From NCBI GenBank assembly GCA_937863685.1, contig CALMGM010000005.1, positions 845,046-909,045 on the forward strand: a stretch of 64,000 nt of DNA, written 5' to 3'. Every line of letters begins with the position of its first letter. Position 1 is the stretch's first letter. The DNA is from an uncultured bacterium (lineage in GTDB: Bacteria; Edwardsbacteria; AC1; EtOH8). The notes under the pieces were generated by a model. It was not told where the DNA came from and ran no database searches. It worked only from the letters and a program-made list of their open reading frames with translations. The position numbers and the translations under genes are program-made. This document shows positions 42,783-49,914 of the stretch, one piece after another.

Positions 42783-42843
42783 CCACAAGATCACAAAGAT
42801 GCCAGAGTTAACGGTTTTGTGCCTTGGTGTCTTGGTGGTAGAA
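42782..42843. repeat. Intergenic palindromic repeat, family E copy 2
   Basis: ACCACAAGATCACAAAGATG at the left and TTTTGTGCCTTGGTG..CTTGGTGGTAGAA at the right. The right arm is nearly the same as at 37688-37714. It fills the gap before hyfI. Confidence 0.7.
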
Positions 42844-42865
42844 TGAAATTCATTGGATTGAAGAT

Positions 42866-43348
42866 ATGTTTCTAAAAAAACTTTGCGCCAAGGCGTTCAC
42901 CAAATCGCTGTGGATCTACCACATCAACACCGGGTCCTGCAACGGCTGCGACATCGAGATCGTGGACGTAATCACTCCGTTCTATGACGCCGAAAGGTTT
43001 GGGATAAAGCTGGCCGGCTCTCCCCGCCATGCCGATATTATGCTGGTCTCAGGACCGGTCACCCGGCAGGCCCTGCCGTCCCTCAAGCGGGCCTATGATG
43101 CCATTCCCGACCCCAAACTGGTGATCGTGGTGGGTTCCTGCGGCTGCGGCGGCAACCTTTGGTTCGACACCTACAACGTCACCGGCGGGGTGGACAAGGT
43201 GATCCCGGTCAACTTCTATATACCGGGTTGTCCGCCTCGGCCCGAGGCCATTCTTTACGGGGTGGCGGTTGCCCTGGGGCTGGCGCCCAAGAAGGTCCAG
43301 GCCGAAGCAACAGCCGAAGGCCCGATCCGGGAGGGAATGTGGAAATGA
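42866..43348 (+). CDS. hyfI: [NiFe] hydrogenase small subunit, group 4 (HyfI/HycG-like, NuoB family)
   Basis: A 160-residue subunit holding the proximal [4Fe-4S] cluster. The ligands Cys25 and Cys28 (GSCNGCD), Cys92 (GSCGCGG) and Cys122 (PGCPPRPE) are all present. LWIYHINTGSCNGCDIEI is typical of HycG/EchC; a NuoB of complex I would have a CC pair instead. The stop overlaps the next ATG (ATGA), showing coupling to the following binding protein. Confidence 0.94.
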   Translation: MFLKKLCAKAFTKSLWIYHINTGSCNGCDIEIVDVITPFYDAERFGIKLAGSPRHADIMLVSGPVTRQALPSLKRAYDAIPDPKLVIVVGSCGCGGNLWFDTYNVTGGVDKVIPVNFYIPGCPPRPEAILYGVAVALGLAPKKVQAEATAEGPIREGMWK

Positions 43349-44271
43349 ACAATTTGATTTCAAAATACAAAATGCAAATATCAAATGACAAAAGGAACTT
43401 ATTTGGTAAGTTTACAATTTTCATTTTAAGTTATTCACTTTGCATTATTAGTTTTGCCGGCTGTGGCAATCTACCCCAGGGGAGGTACGGCCAGGAGGCG
43501 GTCAAGATCGCGGTGTTGCCGGCTTATTCCACGGCTGTAATGAGCGCCAGATATCTGCCATTACTGAACAAACTTTCCCGGGAGACCGGCTTTGACGTGC
43601 AATACATCTCGGCCGAGAACATAGCCAGTTTCGGAGCCTCCATAGAAAATTCCGAGGCCCAATTGGTACTCTGCGATGCGTTGACCTTTCTGACACTTCA
43701 GAAGACCAAAAATGCCGTGGCTCTGGCCATAGGCCGGGATCAGAACGGCTCCACCGAAACCGGCGGATTGATAATCACATCTTTTGCGTCATACGCCAAG
43801 GGGATCGACAACGTTTCCCGGCTGAAGAGCCGGGCTGTCTGTTGTGCCTTCCGGCAGTCGGCCGAGGGATACCTCTCCCAGGCAAAGTACCTTTTTGATC
43901 GGGGTATCGATCCGGAGCGCGACCTGAGGGTAGTTACTGTCGGACAGCTGGACCGGGTGCTGGCCGGCCTGGAGAAAGGTGATTTCGCGGCCGGTTTCAT
44001 TCCCCAGTCCCAATGGAATGACAGCCTGTTCAAATGTTACAAGATCTTGGCGACCGGCCAGCCGGTGCCCAACTGGGTGTTGACATCCCTCCAGGGAGGC
44101 CATACCGAAATGGATGACAAAATCAAAGACGCCGTTTTAGCCCTGGACCCCGCCAAACCGGAGGACCAAAAAATACTTTCCGGGCTGACCCTTTTCGATT
44201 TTACCGATGCCAGCAGTGCTGATTTCCGGGCATTGTCCGAAACAGCCGACCAGGTGAAGATACCATACTGA
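43345..44271 (+). CDS. PhnD-like substrate-binding lipoprotein coupled to hyfI
   Basis: A 308-residue protein of the phosphate/phosphite/phosphonate-binding (PhnD) type II binding-protein family. Start at ATG 43345 overlaps the hyfI stop by 4 bases; the first ~20 codons are AT-rich and read like a dispersed repeat, so a later ATG at 43372 is possible. A hydrophobic segment ends ISFAGC, a lipobox. VKIAVLPAYSTAVMSARYLPLLNKLS, GASIENSEAQLVLCDALTFLTL and FGxxSQSAEG-like FRQSAEGYLSQAKYL match the fold. No permease or ATPase is nearby. Possibly an envelope accessory of the hydrogenase; inferred. Confidence 0.8.
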   Translation: MNNLISKYKMQISNDKRNLFGKFTIFILSYSLCIISFAGCGNLPQGRYGQEAVKIAVLPAYSTAVMSARYLPLLNKLSRETGFDVQYISAENIASFGASIENSEAQLVLCDALTFLTLQKTKNAVALAIGRDQNGSTETGGLIITSFASYAKGIDNVSRLKSRAVCCAFRQSAEGYLSQAKYLFDRGIDPERDLRVVTVGQLDRVLAGLEKGDFAAGFIPQSQWNDSLFKCYKILATGQPVPNWVLTSLQGGHTEMDDKIKDAVLALDPAKPEDQKILSGLTLFDFTDASSADFRALSETADQVKIPY

Positions 44272-44396
44272 TAAAGTCCCTGCCGACAGCCGCCGGGCAT
44301 ATTAATGACAACCTAACAGACTCTGCCCGATTCAACGGCGGTGGAGCAAGGGGATCGATATTAAAAGCAAGAAAAAACCAAGCAAGAGTTGGATTG

Positions 44397-46187
44397 ATGA
44401 AACATAATTTCAGCATATGTCCGCATTGCGGCTGCGGCTGCGGCCTTTATCTGGTGGAACAAGACGGAATGATAGGCGGGGTAAGCGCCAGCCAGAACCA
44501 TTATCTGGGACAGGGTCAGCTGTGCGCCAGAGGATGGACCAGTTATCAGCTGCTGACCTCCGATAGAAGGATCAACCAACCGATGATCAGGAATGATCAG
44601 GAGCTGACATCGGCTTCCTGGGACAAGGCGCTGGAGATGGCGGCCAAAAAATTGAAAGCGGTAAGGGAAAAGCATGGTCAGAACAGCATCGGCATTATTG
44701 CCTCGTCCCGGCTGACCAACCGGGAGGCCTTTACGGTAAAGGCTTTTGCCCAGTCGATGCTGGAGACCCAGAATTACGACAGCGCGGCGCGGCTGTGCGC
44801 CGTGCCAATGAAGTTTCCCAATCAGGCGGATTCCCAGAGCCTCGACCAGGCCGACCTGATAGTGGTGATCGGAGCCAATCTGCTGGAGGACAATCCGATC
44901 CTGGGACAGCGGGTTCTTTCCCGCTGCAAGCCGGAAGAAGACAGACCTTATGTATCTCCCGATCTGGCCCATGTGATTCCCGGGCCTTCGGCCAGGCTGG
45001 CGGTGCTGGACAGCCAGAGGAACCCGCTGGCCAAGCATGCCGGTCTGTTCCTGTGGTCCCGGCCGGGCCGGGAGGGCCATGTGCTGACCGCGCTTTTAAA
45101 GCAGCTGGTGGAAAAACATAATGTTCAGTCGCCCGATCCTGAATTCCGGAAATTGAAGGAAACCCTGGCCAAACTTTCGCCGGGACAGTTGCTGGACGGT
45201 TCGGGCGTCAACCATACCGATCTGGAAACCCTGGCCAAGGACCTCTCCTCGGCCAAATCGCCGGTCCTGCTGTTTGGAAAAAATCTACTGCATCAGCCGG
45301 AGGCCTTTGAGGCCTGGACCGCCCTGTCGGACATAGCTCTGCTGCTGCAAGACAGACTATCGCTGCTTCCGGTGATGAACGGGGCCAACGACTACGGCGC
45401 CGGACGGATCATTAATTCACCGGACGGCCTGAGCTATATGGAGATCATCGAAGCAATCGGCAAAAAACGCATCAAGGGGCTGATCCTGATAGGAGAGGAT
45501 CCCCTGAAGACCCTGCCGGGAAGGGAATCGGTGGAGAAGGCTCTGGGTCAGTTGGAAATCCTGATAGTGATAGATTCCTATTCCAACGACTGCTCCCAAA
45601 AGGCCGAGGTGGTCCTCCCCTGGCAGTTGTCATTGGAAAAGAACGGCAGTTTTTATAATCTGGACGGCAAAGAACAGCCCTTCAAGTCAGCCAGCCATCC
45701 TAGCAAGGACAGCCGCTCCCTGGAGGAGATTATGGAATATCTGGCAAAAGCCATGGGCGGCAAGCTGAGTATAAGCGAAAAATTACCGGAGCCCGAAGCG
45801 GTGAAACTGGATCCCTTCAAGGTTATCGAGATAGAAAGCGAGGTCCTGCCCTTCAACCTGGAGCTGGGCAGCGTTTACCCCCATCTCTACGGCGATGAGG
45901 GGCAGACCATGGGCAGCTGCCACCTGGCCCGGGAGTTCACCGGAGGATATATAGAATTGCATCCCGAGGACATCGCCGACCTGGGCCTGCGTTCCGGTTG
46001 GAAGGCCAAAGTGGTCTCGGATGCCGGATCGATGGTGGCGGTCATCAGGGCCAATCCCAATATCTACAAAAAGACGGCTTTTATGCCAATTCATTTCGGC
46101 GGGAATGCATTAGCCCCCTTCCAATACGATGCGAAATTAAAAACCCCGGTATTCAAAGGGATCCCGATCAAGATAGAGAAGATATGA
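44397..46187 (+). CDS. Molybdopterin (bis-MGD) oxidoreductase, formate-dehydrogenase/NuoG-like
   Basis: A 596-residue protein shorter than typical FdhF/FdhA (~700). Start ATG 44397 follows a TTG by one codon. N-terminal [4Fe-4S] motif Cys8-x2-Cys11-x3-Cys15...Cys43 (CPHCGCGC, GQLCARG). ARLCAVPM places Cys134 where FdhF has its Mo-ligating Cys/Sec, but the next residue is Ala instead of the catalytic His, and there is no in-frame TGA. ADLIVVIGANLLEDNP and a C-terminal MPT-binding domain (GSCHLAREFTGGYIELHPED) follow. Last gene before the operon terminator, so probably the substrate-side module of the hydrogenase; activity with formate is doubtful. Confidence 0.82.
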   Translation: MKHNFSICPHCGCGCGLYLVEQDGMIGGVSASQNHYLGQGQLCARGWTSYQLLTSDRRINQPMIRNDQELTSASWDKALEMAAKKLKAVREKHGQNSIGIIASSRLTNREAFTVKAFAQSMLETQNYDSAARLCAVPMKFPNQADSQSLDQADLIVVIGANLLEDNPILGQRVLSRCKPEEDRPYVSPDLAHVIPGPSARLAVLDSQRNPLAKHAGLFLWSRPGREGHVLTALLKQLVEKHNVQSPDPEFRKLKETLAKLSPGQLLDGSGVNHTDLETLAKDLSSAKSPVLLFGKNLLHQPEAFEAWTALSDIALLLQDRLSLLPVMNGANDYGAGRIINSPDGLSYMEIIEAIGKKRIKGLILIGEDPLKTLPGRESVEKALGQLEILIVIDSYSNDCSQKAEVVLPWQLSLEKNGSFYNLDGKEQPFKSASHPSKDSRSLEEIMEYLAKAMGGKLSISEKLPEPEAVKLDPFKVIEIESEVLPFNLELGSVYPHLYGDEGQTMGSCHLAREFTGGYIELHPEDIADLGLRSGWKAKVVSDAGSMVAVIRANPNIYKKTAFMPIHFGGNALAPFQYDAKLKTPVFKGIPIKIEKI

Positions 46188-46198
46188 GACAATAGTAT

Positions 46199-46232
46199 GA
46201 CCTCGTCGTTTACGACGGGGTCTTGTATTTTT
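46199..46232 (+). terminator. Rho-independent terminator ending the hydrogenase operon
   Basis: GACCTCGTCG (46199-46208), loop TTTA, CGACGGGGTC (46213-46222) with one U-G wobble, then TTGTATTTTT. It follows the Mo-enzyme stop by 11 bases. It also shows that an in-frame ATG at 46197 is not the start of the cupin gene. Confidence 0.88.
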
Positions 46233-46247
46233 AATCAACCAAAGTAT

Positions 46248-46757
46248 ATGAAAATAAACGAGCCGGAAGGCATCATCAAGCTACTAGGCCTTAAGCTGCT
46301 GGATATAGAAGGAGGGTATTTTAGGGAGACCTACCGTTCCGAAGAAATTCTAAGCAAAGATGTTTTACCGCCCCGGTATCAGTCCGGACGCTGTATCGGA
46401 ACGGCCATATATTATCTGCTAACCCCGGATAATTTTTCCGCCGTTCACAAAGTCGCCAGCGACGAGATATTCCACTTCTACCTGGGCGATCCGGTGCAGA
46501 TGCTGCTGCTTTATCCCGACGGAACCGGCCGGGAGGTAACTTTGGGTCAGGATATTCAAAACGGACAGGAACTCCAGTTGGTGGTTCCCCGCGGGGTATG
46601 GCAGGGAGCTTCTCTGAAGCAAGACGGAAGATATGCCCTGTTGGGCACCACCGTCTCTCCTGGGTTTGAATACCAGGATTTTATCCCTGGCCAGCGGGAG
46701 TCACTGTTGTCAGGATATCCCAAATATGCTAGTAGAATATTGGAATTAACAAGGTGA
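46248..46757 (+). CDS. DUF985-family cupin
   Basis: A 169-residue single-domain cupin. Start at ATG 46248, since the earlier ATG (46197) lies in the terminator hairpin. LKLLDIEGGYFRETYRS, GTAIYYLLTPDNFSAVHKVASDEIFHFYLGDP and VPRGVWQGASL, then LLGTTVSPGFEYQDF are the DUF985 signature. The histidines in VHK and FHF could bind a metal. Function of the family is not established; some members are sugar-epimerase-like. Confidence 0.85.
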   Translation: MKINEPEGIIKLLGLKLLDIEGGYFRETYRSEEILSKDVLPPRYQSGRCIGTAIYYLLTPDNFSAVHKVASDEIFHFYLGDPVQMLLLYPDGTGREVTLGQDIQNGQELQLVVPRGVWQGASLKQDGRYALLGTTVSPGFEYQDFIPGQRESLLSGYPKYASRILELTR

Positions 46758-46819
46758 AATGGCCTATCAATCGGTTTATTTGAAAGATAATAGTTCGGCA
46801 GAATAAACGGAAAGGGATA

Positions 46820-47431
46820 ATGAAACAATTAGACAATATCCAGCTTGACGCCTTAAAAGAGGTGTCGAACATCGGCTCGGGCCATGCGGCCACCGCCTTG
46901 TCGGAGCTTACCGGGCAAAAGGTCACCATCAATATTCCGGTGATAACCATAGATCCCTTATCAGCGGTTTTCAAAAAATGTGCCAGTACCGGGCAGAAGA
47001 TCTTGGGCATCCGGATAGACCTCTCCGGTGATATCGTGGGCCGGACCCTTTTGTTCTTCAGCCAGGACGACGCCCTTAAATTCTGTGACTGTCTGATGAG
47101 ACGTCCCATCGGCACGGTCAAGGCCCTGTCTGAGCTGGATCGGTCTGGTTTAAGAGAGGTCTCTAATATATTAACTTGCGCCTATATGAATGCCCTGGGG
47201 GAGATGCTCAATTTCATGGTGGTTCCCACCACGCCGTCCCTGATCATCGGCGCTTCGGAGGAAATGATGGCCGGTTTTGCCGGACCGGCCGGAGAAACCG
47301 AGGAATTGGCGGTGATAATAGAGAACGATTTCAGGTTCCAGGGCAATGATACCGTACTACAGGGATATTTTCTGCTGCTGCCGGATGACAGTTCTTTGCA
47401 GGCCATGTTCAAGGCTATGAATATAAAATAA
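46820..47431 (+). CDS. cheC: CheC-type chemotaxis phosphatase
   Basis: A 203-residue CheC-family protein that dephosphorylates CheY-P. Both active-site helices are present: LDALKEVSNIGSGHAATAL near the N-terminus (Glu and Asn of ExxN) and SGLREVSNILTCAYMNAL in the middle. AAAGGG precedes the ATG. No other chemotaxis gene is in the window and a terminator follows, so it is a single-gene unit. It could act on an unrelated response regulator. Confidence 0.9.
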   Translation: MKQLDNIQLDALKEVSNIGSGHAATALSELTGQKVTINIPVITIDPLSAVFKKCASTGQKILGIRIDLSGDIVGRTLLFFSQDDALKFCDCLMRRPIGTVKALSELDRSGLREVSNILTCAYMNALGEMLNFMVVPTTPSLIIGASEEMMAGFAGPAGETEELAVIIENDFRFQGNDTVLQGYFLLLPDDSSLQAMFKAMNIK

Positions 47432-47450
47432 GTTTCATGGCAGTCTTTAT

Positions 47451-47480
47451 AACGGGGCATTAGCCCCGTTTTTATTTTTC
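47451..47480 (+). terminator. Rho-independent terminator after cheC
   Basis: AACGGGGC (47451-47458), loop ATTA, GCCCCGTT (47463-47470), followed by TTTATTTTTC. Confidence 0.9.
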
Positions 47481-47485
47481 TTCTA

Positions 47486-47514
47486 TTGACAAATAAGTCG
47501 AATGTATATATAAT
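47486..47514 (+). promoter_or_regulatory. Consensus sigma-70-type promoter of the efflux operon
   Basis: TTGACA (47486-47491), 17-base spacer, TATAAT (47509-47514): both boxes perfect. It drives tetR and the downstream efflux genes. No Shine-Dalgarno is seen before ATG 47554. Confidence 0.85.
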
Positions 47515-47517
47515 AAA

Positions 47518-47545
47518 GGAAACTTATAATACATATATAGTTTCC
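47518..47545. promoter_or_regulatory. Probable TetR operator
   Basis: GGAAACT (47518-47524) and AGTTTCC (47539-47545) are perfect arms 14 bases apart. The dyad covers the expected transcription start right after the -10 box and precedes a TetR gene, an arrangement typical of autorepression. Confidence 0.6.
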
Positions 47546-47553
47546 ATAGTATT

Positions 47554-48183
47554 ATGAAAGAAAAAAGCGAAAAATCAAAAAAACGCATAATCAACAGCAC
47601 CAGCCAGCTGTTTTTTGACCGGGGATTTTCCAAGGTCAGCATGGATGAGATCGCCACCGGCCTGGGCATCAGCAAAAAGACACTCTACCAGCACTTTCCC
47701 AGCAAGGAGGCCTTGCTGTATCAGGTGGTCACCGATATGATGGCGGAGAATGGCATCATCATCGAATCGATCGTCAATGACCACAAAATGGATTTCCACC
47801 AAAAACTGTCGTTGTTGATGAATCATCTCAGCGGAGTGATCTCCAGATTGTACCGTCCTTTTGGTGACGATCTGCGACGCAATGCTCCCGAGATGTGGGA
47901 AGAGGTGGATCGCTTTCGCACCAAGAAGATCCTCCTCAATTTCAGGAAGCTGCTGGAATCGGGGATACGGCAGGGGGTGTTCAGAAAGGATGTCGATCCC
48001 CAGCTGATGACAATGGTCTTTTCAACCTTGATACAGAACCTGATCGATCCCAGGCTTTTCAGCCAGATACCATTCACCGCGGCACAAGTATTTGAAACAA
48101 TAGTGGAAGTGGTTTTTAGGGGGATCCTTACCGAACCGGCCAGGAAGGAATTTGTAAATAAAATAAAAAGGGGAAACAAATGA
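47554..48183 (+). CDS. TetR-family transcriptional regulator of the efflux operon
   Basis: A 209-residue repressor. The N-terminal DNA-binding domain reads RIINSTSQLFFDRGFSKVSMDEIATGLGISKKTLYQHFPSKEALLYQV, the classical TetR helix-turn-helix (key part VSMDEIATGLGISKKTLYQHF). The C-terminal ligand domain is variable. Its stop overlaps the ATG of the next gene by 4 bases. By position it corresponds to CecR (YbiH) of the E. coli ybhGFSR operon. Confidence 0.92.
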   Translation: MKEKSEKSKKRIINSTSQLFFDRGFSKVSMDEIATGLGISKKTLYQHFPSKEALLYQVVTDMMAENGIIIESIVNDHKMDFHQKLSLLMNHLSGVISRLYRPFGDDLRRNAPEMWEEVDRFRTKKILLNFRKLLESGIRQGVFRKDVDPQLMTMVFSTLIQNLIDPRLFSQIPFTAAQVFETIVEVVFRGILTEPARKEFVNKIKRGNK

Positions 48184-48995
48184 AAATAAAATTGCCGATA
48201 ATCGTATCCCTGTTCCTGCTTCTTGTTTCCTGTGGCAAACCCTCCGGCAACGGTGAAATAATAGAAGCTTCCGGCACCATCGAAGCCACCGAGGTCAATG
48301 TGTCGGCCAAGATGGGAGGGCAGATCGAGAGCATGAAGGGCCGGGAGGGTGACTGGATAAAATACGGTGACACTCTGGCGGTCATCGATCACGCCACCCT
48401 GGAACTGCAGTTGCGGCAGGCCCAGGCGGGATGGGAGCTGGCCCGGATACAATATGAAAGCGACAGCCGGGACGACCAACGAACAGCCGATCTGCTGCAA
48501 AAAGGAAGCATCAATCAAAAGCTGCGGGATGATGCCAACACCAGATACAAAGTCTCCAAAGTTAAAATGGAGCAGGCCCGGGTGGTGATGGACCTGGTAC
48601 GCAAAAGCATTTCCGACTGTTACATTACTGCTCCTGCCAAGGGAGTGATCACCAATACGAACTTTGAGCCGGGAGAAACAATCGGTCCGGGGTCTGTGCT
48701 TCATACCATCAGCAAACTGGACACAGTGGAGATAACGGTTTATGTTAGCGAAAAGGAACTGGGGTACGTGAAACTGAGCCAAACGGCCGAGATCCGCACC
48801 GATTCATATAACAATAAGATTTATCCCGGGAAGGTTGTCTATATTTCCTCCGAAGCGGAGTTCACGCCCAAAAACATCCAGACCAAGCAGGACCGGGTTA
48901 AACAGGTTTTTGGGGTTAAGATCGAAGTGCCCAATTCCGATCAGGATCTCAAGCCCGGCATGCCGGCTGATGCTGTGATCATTGCCAAGGGGTGA
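48180..48995 (+). CDS. HlyD-family periplasmic adaptor (YbhG-like), lipoprotein
   Basis: A 271-residue membrane-fusion protein. The signal ends LLLVSC (Cys18), so it is lipid-anchored. IEATEVNVSAKMGGQIESMKGREGDWIKYGDTLAVID is the first half of the biotinyl-lipoyl-like domain (core VNVSAKMGGQI, G-D-W-I), a helical hairpin follows (~75-145), then TAPAKGVITNTNFEPGE, the second half. AAGGGG lies before the ATG. It would link the inner-membrane ABC transporter to the TolC-like channel. Confidence 0.92.
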   Translation: MKIKLPIIVSLFLLLVSCGKPSGNGEIIEASGTIEATEVNVSAKMGGQIESMKGREGDWIKYGDTLAVIDHATLELQLRQAQAGWELARIQYESDSRDDQRTADLLQKGSINQKLRDDANTRYKVSKVKMEQARVVMDLVRKSISDCYITAPAKGVITNTNFEPGETIGPGSVLHTISKLDTVEITVYVSEKELGYVKLSQTAEIRTDSYNNKIYPGKVVYISSEAEFTPKNIQTKQDRVKQVFGVKIEVPNSDQDLKPGMPADAVIIAKG

Positions 48996-49002
48996 CACAC
49001 CT

Positions 49003-49908
49003 ATGACGATGGTCGAGATATCCGGCCTGATAAAATCATTCGGATCCAACCGGGTGCTGAACGGGATCAGCCTGGATGTCAGGCAGGGGGAGATGCTGGC
49101 CATGGTGGGGCCGGACGGAGCCGGCAAGACCGCTCTGATAAGGACGATCTGCGGTCTGCTGTCGTTCGAATCCGGTTCGGTGAAAGTGCTGGGGCATAAG
49201 GTGCCGAAGGAAATGGAAGAGATCAAGCCCCATATCGGCTATCTTTCCCAGCGGTTCAGCCTGTACGGCGACCTTACCGTCGACGAAAACATCGAATTCT
49301 TCGCCGAGATACACGGGGTGCGTGATTACCGGGCCCGGCGCGACGAGCTGTTGGATTTTACCAGGATGATGCCTTTTCGTAAAAGACTGGCTGAAAAGCT
49401 ATCCGGCGGCATGAAGCAAAAACTGGCGCTGGCCTGCACCCTGGTACACACCCCCCAGATAATTTTTCTGGACGAGCCTACCACAGGGGTGGACCCGGTT
49501 TCCCGCCGCGATTTCTGGAAGATACTCTCCCGCTTGCTTGCCGATGGCTTGACCATCTTCCTGACCACCCCCTATATGGATGAGGCCGAGAGGTGCAGCC
49601 GGGTGGCCATGCTGAATAACGGCAACATTCTGGCCCTGGATACTCCCCAGAACATAAAATTGCTGATGGGCGGCAAGGTGATGGAAGTGGTCTGTCAGGA
49701 TATAAAAATGGCGGCCAAGATGATATCGGAAGTATTAGGCCCGGTTAATGTTCAGGCCTTTGGCGACCGGCTTAATGTGATGATCCCCGATGGGAATATT
49801 CTCTGGCCCGATCTGGTTAAAAAGCTGAATTCTGCCGGGATCGACTGCAATCGCTGGCAGGAGATATCACCGTCTTTGGAGAACGTTTTTGTCAAACTGA
49901 TGAAATAA
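49003..49908 (+). CDS. ABC transporter ATPase 1 (N-terminal YbhF half equivalent)
   Basis: A 301-residue ATP-binding protein. Start at ATG 49003 after AAGGGG; a TTG 21 bases upstream is less likely. Walker A GPDGAGKT (36-43), Q-loop LSQRFSLYGDL, signature LSGGMKQKLALAC, Walker B IIFLDEPTTGVDP. The H-loop reads LTTPYMDEAE with Pro190 in place of the switch His, so hydrolysis at this site may be impaired. C-terminal ~80 residues are the usual DUF4162-like tail. Confidence 0.93.
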   Translation: MTMVEISGLIKSFGSNRVLNGISLDVRQGEMLAMVGPDGAGKTALIRTICGLLSFESGSVKVLGHKVPKEMEEIKPHIGYLSQRFSLYGDLTVDENIEFFAEIHGVRDYRARRDELLDFTRMMPFRKRLAEKLSGGMKQKLALACTLVHTPQIIFLDEPTTGVDPVSRRDFWKILSRLLADGLTIFLTTPYMDEAERCSRVAMLNNGNILALDTPQNIKLLMGGKVMEVVCQDIKMAAKMISEVLGPVNVQAFGDRLNVMIPDGNILWPDLVKKLNSAGIDCNRWQEISPSLENVFVKLMK

Positions 49909-49914
49909 AGGTGA

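Noticed and set aside
27764..43348. Complex I (Nuo) or Mrp antiporter operon
   Set aside because: The large subunit keeps all four NiFe cysteines and a cleavable tail, the small subunit has the hydrogenase CxxC pattern, and a maturation protease is present. NuoE/F/G/J/K/M as a set are not.
41598..44271. Parts of ABC importers
   Set aside because: Neither binding protein has a permease or ATPase gene anywhere in the window, so a transporter call is unsupported.
44397..46187. Selenocysteine formate dehydrogenase
   Set aside because: No in-frame TGA; the position holds Cys134, and the neighbouring catalytic His is Ala.
46197..46247. Earlier start for the DUF985 cupin at ATG 46197
   Set aside because: The segment is the hairpin and T-run of an intrinsic terminator; ATG 46248 gives the family N-terminus.
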